Positions 46,244 to 60,700 of a DNA stretch of 64,000 nucleotides are shown one piece after another. The notes beneath the pieces were generated by a model, which did not search any database, was not told the DNA's origin, and was given only the letters and a program-made list of their open reading frames with translations. Source of the stretch: Lutraria lutraria (Eukaryota; Mollusca; Bivalvia; Venerida; Mactridae); assembly GCA_964023205.1 (NCBI GenBank), contig OZ026836.1, positions 565,501 through 629,500 of the forward strand, written 5' to 3'. How positions within the stretch are numbered: the first letter of the stretch is position 1; each line of letters starts with the position of its first letter. Position numbers and translations under genes: made by a program.

Positions 46244-48710
46244 CGTTAGAAATAATTCAAGCATGTATATATATTTCTATATTTCGAGAGAGGTTCTGAA
46301 CGAACTCTAGATAAATAAATATACAGACCAGATGGCTGCATATAGTCATTTAATGATTATACACGAATGAGACGAATGATAAACAACAGAAGTATTTGTA
46401 CATTTTTATTTTCTGTCATAAGACCTCATGGTCAACATGAATAAATATTAATACAAACAGACGTACGAACATACACACACAAACAGCGCATTATGTTACA
46501 TGCACGAAACAGAATAAAATAAGTTTTTACATGAAATTCAGAAAATCAAGACAATTGGAAAAAAAGTCAACGGTAAAACCATATGAAGAAATCCTTACAC
46601 AATTATGGTAGGTTTCTATCCAACCATATAATTCCGCCAATCACGTAGCACTCAAAACGCATCTTAAGTCATTATATATTAAGTAGTGTAGATCAGTCAT
46701 TTAACAATTAGAGCCCTGTCCATACATGTATTGACTCTCATACATATTACGTACAAAGACCACTTATATGTTATATGTCGCGAATGAACGAAGAGCCATA
46801 TTTCATCAGAGGGCGTTGTCTTCATATTCTATAACGGAAGCATAAATATTGCACCAATAAACTTAATATTAGCTAACCAGTTGTTTGTTTATTTGTTTGT
46901 TCGTTCGATCGCCTGTTCATGTGCACAATGATAAGTTTCATGTCCTTTGACGTCATGCTTGCATACACTTTATGTAAAACATCATCGAAGTTCTATATTA
47001 AATGTTCAGACAGTTTAAAACCGCAAACCGCGTATCTTTATTACATTCGTGATTAATACCATACAAACAAACCCCCGTTCACTGAAATTGAACAACACGC
47101 ATAGCTAACTTTACGACACTTCCGGTGAAATGCAGACGACATTAGTCACACCGAAAAAAATCACGTAGTTAACAATTATCCAGCTTTTTAAGCGAGAAAA
47201 ATAAACATAATAGCGCGACGTGACTGAAACACACGATTTCTTCATTATTCTTTCAAGTAGCTACGCTTGTGAAAGTCTATCCGCTGATAAATAATTGCGT
47301 AAGATATTTTTGTACTTTTTTCGTGCGTAAGAAATCCTAGCTCGTCGCCGTTAAAATATGGTAGAATGGAACGATAATATGATAATAATAAATTACAGAT
47401 TACAATCGAAATGAAAATAACTGAGATCTAAATAAAACTCGTATTATGCAGGTTGAATGATATTGGATGCAATATAAAGTGTAAAACGAAGTGTATCCAT
47501 GCGATTATTGCCGGCAATATAATCACAGTCTGCAATATTAAGCCAATGAATTTATACCTTTCAGATACCTACAACCTACACGCTAACTCGGTACAGTGAA
47601 ATTAGAAAACACCATTAAATAAAACTTAGCCTAACTAAAAGTTGTACTGCGGTATTGATTGTTAAGAATTTCTAGAATCAGGGAGACCGATAATTGACAA
47701 AATGTTCCCATTCCAGGCGTCACTTCCCGTTTAACACACGCACACCAAATTGAAGCGAATGCTTAATAAAATTAACCAGCAAACAGAATAGCGTATTACA
47801 GTAACTCGTCTGCAGATAAAAACGAGCGTTACGTGCAGTAAAACATCGATTGGTATCTAGACATTTAGTTAAAGAGAATTTGATATTTCCACAAACGTGA
47901 ATATATTTGTTAACAAAACGACGGTCGTAAATATTTCCTTACACAAGATGAAATCAGTATTACATACAAAACTAACACTACATGTTTACTACACGACGTA
48001 TCTAACAATTTGTATGATGAAACAAGCCACATTCAGACACAAGTCTTCATCACTGTTACAAGATAATGACAACATTTAGTCATAAAAAGTCAAGAAAATG
48101 TTGCAATTTTGTTTACGATAATGTAGGATATGAATATTTACGATCGAACCGACACAGTCGTACCGTGTAGTACAGGCGTAACGTATAGTACAGCCGTGCC
48201 GTGTGACATAGTGTACTATAGTACAGTCTAGTACATTCGTACCGTACCGTATGACATATAGTACAGTCGTACCGTATGGTACAGCCGTGCCGTTAACATG
48301 GTGTACTATGTAGTGCAGTCGTACCGTACAACTGTCAAAATTGTTTTTAGAGGTTGCCGCTTTGCTGTCATAACGAGACCGATTAACTCACCATGTGTTT
48401 TGGTTTGGAATTTCATCCTGATAGTTATAAATTCTTGGAAAAATTGTACATAGTAACTGAACGCCTTTCGTATACACGTCATAAATAAAATACAATACTG
48501 TTCATTATAGTGATTGTTAACTGTTCCTTTTATGGAATTCGGTAGAAGTGGATACTAAGAAACAGACAAGAGACTTGAGTCATATAATAATAAACAATGA
48601 ACGTGGAAAACGTCTGTACACTACATGGAATATTTATATCCGGAATTCTGTATACACGCACCAAATGTTCCCATAATCAAGTTGGAAAAGTCGCCAGTCC
48701 CCAGTTACAC
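46244..48710. other. 3' flank or 3' UTR of the SAM-domain gene, with a short gtaccgt-type repeat
   Basis: CpG-rich sequence after the stop codon of the SAM gene. At about 48,155-48,331 variants of tagtacagtcgtaccgta repeat irregularly. No other gene was recognised. Part of this may be a long 3' UTR, but no polyadenylation site could be fixed. Confidence 0.45.
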
Positions 48711-51700
48711 TTAGATGTGCGACCGAATCGCCATTTGCTGATGCACTCGGCAGTCTTGTAGTCTGGATAATGAATTTAATGTTTTTTCTCGGCGATTTTT
48801 TACGGCTTGTATCAATGTCAATGCTGGGCCGACTTTCATGCCTAAGGTTCGTGTTAAATGCTGCGTGGTTAGATAAGGCAATAATGTACCGCTAATACCT
48901 TGATCATGGAATGTCTGTAAGAAAGAAAATAGAGAACACATTCATATATAAGGCTGTAATCTATACGATGTATATACCAGTGTTGTAATACAGTGAATGT
49001 AAAGAAGTTACAGACACAAATCTAAAAGTTTTTTAACCACAGTTGAGTATTAAACTAGATGTGTGTACAGTATCGTCAGCGATACAGAGATAATTATAAC
49101 GTGAATGTTGAAATATATACGACCATCCTAAGATAAAATCGCATGATCATCCTGTGGCGCATGTGTTTATGAATACACGGACATTGCATGTACATGTATG
49201 TATGTACGTCATTTGCATAAATAGAGATAGCATTCAAGGTCTGAATTCGACATACAATCCTATCAGCACGGTTTTATCAATTATTGTGTGTACGTAGAAT
49301 ACAATGACCGCATTACAACGATCGGCGTCAAGTCGTACATTGAAAACACAATAACACGGTTATCAAATGGTGTAACATACGAGCTTCGTCGAGAGACATA
49401 AATATTTCCGAGGCAATGAACGTTTGGTATTCATGAAGTATTTTATCGTTTTCTGTTCGCTAGTCAGGAAACCCTAGTAATAGCTCATTTAGATTTCTTG
49501 AAGAATAAAGGAAACATGTGGTACATAAATCAAAAGATATAACCGAAAATAGGACAAACGATATAGAAATAAGCATGCTAGATTTGCGGTCGAGACTTGA
49601 AAGCTCCAGCAAGCATTGATTATTGGTAATTTTGTCATTAGCGCGAGGTAACAGATGTGAATATATAGCGTGTATCCCATTCATTATCATACGTTAACGT
49701 TATACTGACAGATCGAGCTGTCGAAACTTTAAGTCGGCTGTATGACAAGTCAATATATGTCCACCCGTCTAGTCGCTTCTGATCCAAATTTAATGTATCA
49801 AACATGTTAATAATGTATATAACGCGTATTTTAAATAATTCCACAAGATAGGAGACCCATTGGCTGTGGTTTTAGCACGCAGGCGAGGATTCATGTCGGA
49901 TATTCGTTCCGCTACAACACGGTATACTGGTATTAAATACACAACTTTCAGCTATTGGTTTTTAGATTATGAAGGAGACGAGACGTGACGTATGAACCAT
50001 ATATCACATTTTTACAGAAAGTTTATCAATATTTAATATCCACTCACTAAAAGCGATCATATAATTGAGCTGACTAAACTAGACATGATGGAAGCCTCGT
50101 GTACGTTCGTGCGAAATCACCATGAAAACATCAAGCTGTATTGTACGTACGGGCAATCAAGGGAAACTTACAGATGTCATGCGTGGTATATTCTCGTATC
50201 AAGTTAATTTAAAACAAAATATCGATATGGAAATATACGGTTGTTGTTTAAGATGTCAATTGCACTCATTTACCAAGGAACAGATGTGTTTTAAAATATA
50301 GATCATTCAGAAAGTCAATGGTCCAAACCAGTCCATCCACCCAGGGCTCCCAGCGTATGTTTTTTCGCAACATTCGCAACATTGAAATCGAACGAAATTT
50401 AAAGATAAATTTACCTTTGCATAACCAGCGCATCCATCGAGACTTTGTATAAAGAAGCAAACTTGTTCCACACTCCATGAAATAATGTCGTCATCAGCAG
50501 CAGCATTACCACATGTACACATTGTTGCTGGTACAGATTTAGTTTGGGGAACACTGCGCTGCTGACCAGACCATCGAAATGTATGGTCCGTACTTAAGGG
50601 AGAAACATGCGTCGAGTTCATTTTATGGTTGACACTTTTGTTGTTAGCGTGGTTGTACAGATGTGGGTATTGCATCTTTTTCATAGAAAAGTCTAACGGG
50701 GTATCACATTGCGTCGCTTCCTGATATGACGGTGTTTTATAACTTCGACTCATTTCAGTTTTTGGTCGTTTCACCGATAAGTCGAGGGCACAGTCCGATA
50801 TTTCACTACTTTTTCGTTTTTTCACTGAATGGTCAGGCGACGGTTGCGCTGGACGGCGGGTTTGTAAATCCGACGGCTCCGATTTTGGAACTGCGCATTT
50901 TGTCGTCGGCGACCAGTCGGGAACGTTGTACAAACTGTAAAATTGCTGCGTCATTGCAAGAAGAATTTGTTGAGTCATCATTGGATATAATAAAGATGAC
51001 GCTGAACCGTTAATATGACCTTGGGTCACAAGACGTAACATACTCATATCATGACGTCGGTGTAGCTCCTGTAAAGCGGCGAACGCAGCGTCTTTGGAAT
51101 CGACCGGAAACGGAAGAGGTCTGAAATAAGATATACCATCATTTAATAAAATATACTTTAATTTGACAAAACATACCATCATTTAGTAAAAAGTCTGGTT
51201 AAAAAAGTAGTGTTGTATAAAATGTTGCATTCGTATAACGTTCGGAATTTTAAGTAAGTTGAATATTTTATACTGAATGTAATCTAAGAACGTCTTGGTG
51301 GTAAGATAATATTGTAGGTTTTCCTATCGTCTCTTACCTTATATCAAATTACGTTTACTAGAGAACGCTCTAAGAAACGATTTTACGATCGACCTGTAAT
51401 ATCCGAACGTCTCGGTAATGTTTATATGTGTGAACGGAACAAAAAAAATCAAACGTACCCATAAATGGACGACACGACGGACAGGAAATCTTGAAAGGAC
51501 ATTCCTGATAGGTTTTGCATGATGTCCATAGATGGTAAAGCATTCGGTGTCGTCTGCTGCTTGGGTATTTGCACTGGTTGTCGTCTGTTAAACACTTCAT
51601 GTTTATGGAGTAAGTTTTTGTCAATAGCGTTATGCATAAACGGATTTTGTCGATCTTTGTCAAGCCTTCTGCTTGCACTGGGTAATGGAATGTGGGATGT

Positions 51701-54700
51701 AGTTGATGCTGATGATAGTAAAGGCGTGGATGGGGGTAATGTCATAATATGATGTGCTGGAGTTTTATGTACAGATGACGTCATATATTGTGAAGTGGTA
51801 ATACTTTTCTTCTGTTCCATACTTTTTTGAATTACATCTGGAATATGGCTGACTGACTTACTAGTCGTTGGTGTCACTGAGTTTTGTTTCAATTGTTCTT
51901 TGTACCTTTTCGCCGACTGAAGTGCGTCTTGCAATAAGAAAGATTGTATATTTGTTTTCGGACTCATTGTTTCCGCAGTAACCGGTCCAGTCGGCAGTGT
52001 TTTCCACAAACCTTCCTCACCATTGTCCGCTTTAACCTTTTCTCTGTTTATTGTTAATTTAAGCCCGTTGCTAGGTGACGCCAGTCGCGATTTGAATGTT
52101 TCAATCAATTTTTCATCGTCAGTTTTCCGATCAATTATCGTTCTCTCACTAGGTGGTGTGGGAGGAGGTGTAACCGTGGCGTGAAAATGATCAACGTTAA
52201 CTGTAATATCAGCATGTTGATTCACTGGTCCGGCTGATGTTGTTTGGAAGTCCGGAGCTAAATCGGCCTCCTTCTGTAATACTGGCATCTCAGGCTCGTC
52301 GTCGTCAGGGGTAACAACGACGTCCTTCACTTTTTCAATAGTCGATAGTTCGGGAGCTGATTTTGGAGCTGGAATAAAAAGATTAAGAACATTATTTTCA
52401 AGCTACACTGCAATCAATTAAACTTCTTAAAATGTAAAACTCTGACTATTGTATTCAAATCCAATTGACATTACAGATTGTTGCTATTAAAAAAATCGAA
52501 TATTTTACGTTCAAGGTAAGCAACAGATAACCGTGAAAAATAATGGGACATGACCCCACGACCTCATTTCCGATATTTGTTCAAGGATTTGAAAACTACA
52601 AAAACTCAGTTGTGAGTGACTACAGACGACTATTTTATCATTGATATGAACAATAGAAAAAATGGGCCTTCAGAATACGTGATAAATCTTTTGTTCAAAA
52701 CATTATAAATCGTCATAATATACCTTCAATACCTTGTTAAACATAGGTACTAGTTTGTATCATTACGTTGTTATATGCAAATACGTACAACAAATAAACC
52801 CGACTTTGTCTGATCATTAAAAGTATCTTTACAATGTTAAATAATACCAGCGGAAATGCAGACCAAGTCAAATAAAAGAATTAAAGCCCGCGGGGAATTT
52901 ACAAAGCGATTTATAGTACACACATTATAAACGACACGTGACAATTATCGTGCGATTCGTATTCAAAGTATTGAAGCGAACGATTTCGAACAATCATTAA
53001 GACAGAATATTGGACAGAAATGAACCATTTTCTAGCTATAATATAACAACTTGGCGCTTCGTTGATATTACGATAGATTTCTAACACGATTGTATGTAAT
53101 ATAAACTCCCCGTGAATATATAAACAGGCTGTACAGAAAGTTGTTTTCAATCGCATGTAAGATTTTTTTAGCTTATGTTTACGTTTTTGAAAGTTTAACG
53201 TTCGGACCAATCCTGGGTGAATTGAGATATTCATATACATGTACTTTTCTTATGCCTGTAATAATAAAGTCCGTCGCCATTGAAAGTAGAACGTAGTTAC
53301 CATAGCAACACCTACGTCTTTCAATGAATTTTTCGTTATTACTAATCAGCTCTTAATACCCGGGAGAGAATCAGAATGTCGGTTCGAAACTGGAGTTTAG
53401 TCACGACTCAGTCCTACACAGTTAATTAATGATTAAATACGCGGGTAACATGATACAACAAAGGAAATATCTCAAACCTCTCCGCTAGTGTAAACCATAG
53501 CGTGACCTAAAACATAACAAACCGTTTATTCAATCACGTGACAGAGGCAAAGTCAAGCGAAGGAAAACATGATACATGTATAATATATTCAGTCAAAGTT
53601 GGCCGGCCATTATCCTTTCTTACTGCGACACTTTTTGTGATCAAAAACACACAACCTTTAATACCGCAAATTGAAAGTATTACTGCTTTTACGTAAGAAA
53701 CTATTTTCTGATTTTTGTCAAAGAATGCCGTATGTAAATCGACTTGTCGGGATTAGTTCCTTCGTGCATGAGCAAACTGACTGTTTATTAGTATAATGCA
53801 GTGAATGGCGAGTTGCCCGATGTGTATTCATTCTACATGTATACAAATGATAAACGTCGTAACGAACTTTATACAACGATAACATAAGAATAATTAACAC
53901 AGTACGCGAAGGAATGCTATAATGGATATATCTGAAAGTTAGGGTAAACTTCTAGATGTCGTTGTTGTACATGTACATATACTTGGAACATAAATCAAAC
54001 CCTGACGTACGGATGACAATCAAATGAGAGAACAACATTGCTGAGAAGATTAAAAGATTAAAATTGTACCAACTTCTAAACACTTCAACCAGATGGCTCT
54101 CATTACCCCCCGCCCCTCTGCTGTACACATGTAACCTCTACACGAGTAGCTTATATTACTAATTTGCAAGTAAAAGAAAAGGGAGACATTCAGCCTTGAA
54201 ACATTGACGTATCTAATTAAGGGTGCATGGTTCTGCTTCAAGAGTAGATTGTGATCTAAGTGTGAATCAGTTTGTGACATGTTCAGCATAAAACAATACT
54301 TGTTTATTAGACGACTCTATGTTCATATCTTATCAACTGCTAGTTTCAAAGAGCCAACTGTGCCTACTCGGAACGTTGACGGAAAACAAAACGGCGAGGA
54401 TATCGTCATGACAACATGTTTTATATGATTACGGCGTCATGACATTATGTCTTATATGATTACGGCGTCATGACTACATGTTTTAAATGATTACGGCGTC
54501 TTGACAATATGTTTTAAATGATAACGGCGTCATAACAACATGTTTTATATGATTACGGCGTCATGACTACATGTTTTATATGATCAAACAGCTCACACAC
54601 TGTAGGTGATCAAGTATATGAAGTATAATTGTTTTAATCCGGATTTCTCCTTAGGCAAACAGTAAGTGTATGTGTTTATGTATGTTTATAGCGTAATAGA

Positions 54701-57700
54701 GTACGTGCAGAAATACAAGTGTCGATCTACCGAGAAAATGATTCATGTACTTGGGACGGTAGGCAAATACAAACAATCTTTATCGAGATAAAGATAAGGC
54801 ACGATTAAAACATATTTGTATCTTCATATCACCATTAACATCATCGTGCGGATACGGCCTACGTGCTTCCGTGCTAACATAGTGCGGATACGGCCAACGT
54901 GCTTCCGTGCTGACATAGTGCGGATACGGCCTATGTGCTTCCGTGCTGAAATCGCGCTGTTGGCCTGTTTTATATGTTGAATATTTTATATTCCTCTGTC
55001 TTTTCAGTGCATAAAATTACTGAGAAATTGATCAGAACTCAGAACGAATACGACTTAACAACTAGTGGCTTATCAACATCACTGAAAGATTCATCGTCAA
55101 TGCCAGATTATATTCTTTGCAGACTCATTAGAACGATTTGGCGATTATTAAAACAAATAAAAACAAAAATGTATTTGTAAAGTCGATATTCGTAGTTTCG
55201 TACACATAACGCCACAAAACTAGTCAAAGATGTAAATGGTAACGTAACGTGTGTACTTAGATACGTCGCCCTATCAAGACGTAACGGACGTGACATTTAA
55301 GAATATTGAAACGTATTTTATGGGGTCGTAAATTGTTTGTTTATTATACCGTGTGAGATGGCAGACGATTAACAATAAAACGAGTCTGATAAAATGCGAT
55401 CAGTTTCCGATATTTTATCTAAGCTCTCAGGCGTAAATTTTCAAGAGAGGAAACTAACCCATACTGTACGTACCTAACAACATCGTGTACGAATAAAGAC
55501 TGTTTTCGATAATGTTATAAACAATGGAAAGCGGAAGTTACGATAAAAAAGATCAAGTATGTACGTCACAAACACAAGTTTCCTTAATCGAAACTCCTCT
55601 GCGTTTGTCTAAAGAAAAGTGTAATTTCCAGTTACGGAAATGTCCGAGTAGTTACGATTGAAGTTTGCCCAGTCTTTATCATGACAAACATTCCGTTCTA
55701 ACGTACATGTTCTGAAGCGTAATGTTCAATAAATTAAGACTTCATATTTTTGTATTTGTTTATTATCTATAAAATAGATATCTAGAAAAAAGACGCGATT
55801 TTAATAGAAAAGTATAAAGATCGTTCAAACATTTATATGACAATCATTGTATTCAATTGTTTTATCGTTAATGATTTGGATGTCACCCCTGTCTGTAGTT
55901 CATTTAAGGGGACTTTAATGCATTCATGTAACAGAGACTTGATAGTGGTCCCATATATAATCAATACTTGACAACGGTGTCGTCATAGAGGCTTAATAAC
56001 GATGTCGTAATAAAGACTTGATAACGGTGTAGTAATAGTAATATAGACTTGATAACGGTGTCGTAATAGTAATAAAGACTTGATAACGGTGTCGTAATAG
56101 TAATACATACTTGATAACGGTGTTATGATCGTAATAGATACCTGATAACGGTGTCGTAATCGCAATATATACTTGATAACGGTGTAGTGGTCGTAATAGA
56201 TACTTGATAACGGTGTAGTGGTCATAATAGATACTTGATAACGGTATCGAAATAGTAATAGAGGCATGATAACGGTGTCGGAATCGTAATAGAAACTTAA
56301 TAACGGTGTCGTAATAGCAATAAAGACATGATAACGGTGTCGTAATAAATACATGATAACGGTTACCTAATCGTAATAGAGACTTGATAGCGGAGTCGTA
56401 ATCGTAATAGAGGCATGATAATGGCGTCGTACTCGTAATAGGGTCTTGATAACGGTGTCATAATCGTAATAGATACTTGATAACGGTGTCATAATCGTAA
56501 TAGAGATTTGATAACGGTGTCGTAATCGTAAAAGAGATGTGATAACGGTGTCGTAATCGTAATAGAGATTTTGATAACGGTGTCGTAATCGTAATAGAGA
56601 TTTGATAACGGTGTCGTAATCGCAATAGAGACTTGATAACGATGTCGGAATCGTAATAGACACTTGATAACGGTGTCGTAATCGTAATAGATATTTGATA
56701 ACGGTGTCGTAATCGTAATAGAGATTTGATAACGGTGTCGTAATCGTAATAGAGACATGATAACGGTGTCGTAATAGTAATAATGACTTGATAACGGGAT
56801 CGTAATCGTAATAGAGATTTGATAACGGTGACGTAATCGTAATAATGACTTGATAACGGGATCGTAATCGTTATAAAGACTTGATAACGGCGTCGTAATC
56901 GTTATAAAGACTTGATAATGGCGTCGCAATCGAAATTAGAGACGCGATAACGACGTCGTTAAAGAGATTTGATGGCGATTCCGTTATAGAAACTCGATGC
57001 TGATAAATAATTTGTTGACGCTTACCAGTGGCTTTCGTTAACTTCAATGTCTTCACGAACTCATCCAGTCGACGCTCTTCATCAGAACGAGTATCTTCAA
57101 GAACAGCAGCTGGTTCGTCATTGAGCTGCTCATTTTCGGCGCTGTAATATGAAACACATAGTCAATACAGACTACTTAACTTTAACGATTTTACGATGAA
57201 CAAAGTCGTGCGTGAACAAACTTGGAATGATTAACAATCGCCCGTAATAGCAACGGTGAAATTAAGATGACGATCCGATAAATGTCCCGAGATATGACCG
57301 GGACGATCGTTGCTAGGGATGTCTGTTTCTGTCACGCACTGGGATATTAGTTATTCCGTATCGATTCATTTTATTAAAAACGAGCTCTTGGTGTTTTATA
57401 CACATACGTTAGGTTTTTATATGCATCGTGTACACGAGACTTTCTCTCTAAATCGGGCTTTATTTTAGTTCAATGTTGTCGTAAAATATTGCAAATGTCG
57501 GAATAATTGTAAGCATACAAATGAAAAGAATCCCTCTAGAGATTTAGAATGCTACAGACTTCTGAAAACCTGCACTGTAAGCGACGACTTTATAAATAGA
57601 TCTTGAGTCGACCATGTGAAATAATCCCTTTATCAAACAGTTTCCGCAGACGTTCTGTAGCTTTTATGAAAACATCTATATAAGATTTGCATAACATGGT

Positions 57701-60700
57701 CTTATAATTGTTTATAACTATGTATCCTATTTTATACAACTTTAGCAACATTATGCCGACCATTTCAAACCTACCTATTCTCAGCGACCGTCGGTGACAT
57801 CTTCGAATCATCTGTGAGTTGTACACTGATCTCCTTCGGGACAATGTTTTCCGAGGATATTTTTAGAGGAATTTCTTTCACAGGTTTATATTTCAATCCT
57901 TTCTTCCAATGTTTCGACCTTTTTGGTTTCCGCCCCCTCTTAGCTCTTGGGACCTAAAAATAACGATTCATGTGAAATTATTCAAGCACGTAAGCTCATT
58001 AATCAGAACATTTTTCTTTCGTTTTAGACGCGATTTGTTGTCATATTCACAGACCAGAGCCTTGTCAATAGGGAGAGAAGAGTTAGCAATTAGCCAGCGA
58101 ACGACAAACAAACACGAGTTGAATAGCCACATTTTACCGCCGGATCGCTGTTTCGTAAAAGCGCAATATTATATGTCTACGCTGAAGTCATAGAGTTTGA
58201 AGTGATGAAGCTGGAAGGAACGATTACCGATACACAAAAACTCGCTAACTGGATGTAATATCTTTAACAACTTACGCATTTTATGCACGTAGGCGAGGGA
58301 CGTATATTTTATTTAGAACACTATCGTGCGCACAAATCGTTGGATCACGAAGAAATATACAACGAGACGCTCGCAAATAGTTTCCTCTCTCGGATGGTTA
58401 TTAATCAGTAGTTACCTTTTATCCTACGCATATAGAAAAGCAATCATTGAGGGAAGATAATATCCGCTAACGCAAATGAATTACACTTTCGCAGGACACG
58501 CGTAAGCTATGAAATAGTTTCACCCAGCCGGCGGCGGCTGAATTTCGTGAATGTGTTTTGGGGTTATACTGTGAACATTCGCCAATCGTTTCCTTTTATA
58601 TTAATGGTGTTTTTATGCGCAAGTTAATTATTTTCTTTGTTACAAATGTTTCTGTTTGTGCGCACTTAACAAGTGTTGTGCATTACTTATTTATCACGTT
58701 CTAAAGCTTTCTAGCTAGAACTTGTTTATTTATAATCAAGATTCGAAGATAAAAGCGCTAAAATCTCCAATCGACATTAACTTAAGCACTGTTCACATCG
58801 CTCGTAAGTACTAGCCACGAACGCGTACACGAAGTCCCATTTCCTGTTGATAAAACATTCACGATAGGTTGCTAGGATCAAGAATTCATCGGTTATCCAT
58901 GCACGAACTAATCGACGCCGAACGTTAAACGACTCGTGTAATTGGAGTAAATGCGAATTTACATTTTCTGTCGTATTAATGCGCGGCTGTTGCTGACTTT
59001 ATTATTCGCCTCATGTACAAAGACGGAATAAACGATCATTACGGACCGGAACGGTTACCAATGGTTTTAAGTATTCGCGTCGACAACCGAAGCTAAGAAT
59101 AAATCAGCATGAGTGGACTGTGTACCCCTGTTATCTAAATGACCAGCGTTCTACCATTGTGTTTTATCAGATAATTGATACGACAAACTTAAATCGCCAT
59201 GTATAACAGATATAACGAGTTTTATGTTCCTGTATTTTATTGACAAATGACGTATGTTGAAAACGTGGTTATGACGCAGATAGATATTTTAGTACAATTT
59301 ATAGGATAAACTTTCTACAAACGATAAACGTTCTGACCCACAGGCCTGATCAATACAGACAGAAAGCAATAAAATCTTATCATGTATTTCTTGTGCTGTA
59401 ACGTAACCTGTACTAACTTGAACACAATTAATTCAAGTGTTGTTAATACGCATGTGCTATAAACTATCCTGTTGCTAGCGATATATTGTGGTGATACAAT
59501 GTTATATTGTTGTTTACGGAGCTCACATTGTTGTGTGTATATTTTAACATACTTCTATAATCAGATATACCAATATACTTCATTATGTGTGAAATGCATC
59601 ATAGACAATAAAGAACACATCTGCCTAGGTCACAAAATATGAAATAACGGACATCGTTCAACAACAGCACGAAATATGAATCTGTATTATTTCCAGGCAG
59701 TTTGATGGCGTTTAAAACTGATATTTTCTTACAACAGCAAAAACTGACGACGATTATGATACACATTTATGTTGAGTATGTTTTACATAATTATTGATGT
59801 ACTTAAGGGGTTATCGTGGTTGTAGAATGACGGATCATTTCGAGGCGGTCAAACGTTTAATGTGGGAGAGACCACGACCGACATGTGATTAATGTATTCA
59901 GTGTCGTATCGCTGCAACTTTTGTCATAATTGAAAATGCTGTTAAAATGGCGTAGGATGCAGTAAATTATTTATACTTTCCTTTTGTCACGTGTTGTATA
60001 AACATATTAAATACCAGCGTACGAACACTGAAAGCAAAGAGTTCGTTAGTTAGGACTTACACTTAATTTGTTCGAAAACGTGGTCGATGGAGAGAAAGAA
60101 CGGAGGGTAAGTGCTGTACAAAGAATTCTACGATCGACAAGAATTAGAAGACAGACGTTGCTAAAATCGTTTAATGTATCGACTTTTATCGCAAATTATG
60201 TACAGGCAAAGTGTCTAACGCGTGCACGTGACAGCTTGCGTGCACGGTGCGTGAGTTATCGCACAAGCCGAGAGATTGCGAGATACGAAATAAAAAGACG
60301 GCGGATGTTTAACCTGGCGATAATAAAATCCAAACTTCTTCGTATTTTCCACCGTTATAACTCGATACGGCGCTTATTGCCCGGAGAAAAAGTAACGACG
60401 GAAAGTATAGTATGAAATCAGTATTCATGATCACGTTGGATAAACGAATTTACACAGCGGCTACAATATTACACTGTTTAGTTAACATATAATTGTATCA
60501 GTTACTATGAACACGATACTGCTGGCGCCATTTTACGCCGCGTGATCAAGCACTCGTAAAGTATGTTTTATTTCATCGACTTAACAAAGCAAGGATATAC
60601 TCAGAATAATAGAACAGAGTCAGTAAACATTTCCGTAAATAAAAACAAAGAATGATATTTAACCATCAAAGTAAATAAATCCGGCGACAATCACATAAAA

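Noticed and set aside
50726..51752. Plus-strand frames of 77-95 codons
   Set aside because: They are antisense shadows of the SAM gene exons.
55965..56995. CRISPR-like regular repeats
   Set aside because: Units are contiguous without unique spacers, and the genome is eukaryotic.
55983..57056. Several long minus-strand frames (98-146 codons)
   Set aside because: They are readings of the 31-bp minisatellite in an intron.
57909..58193. 94-codon plus-strand frame
   Set aside because: It overlaps the antisense of a well-supported exon of the SAM gene and has no domain.
60068..60415. Arg-rich 115-codon open frame on the plus strand
   Set aside because: It opens at a TTG, not an ATG, has no recognisable domain and lies within the first intron of the SAM gene. 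Its composition looks like chance in CpG-rich DNA.
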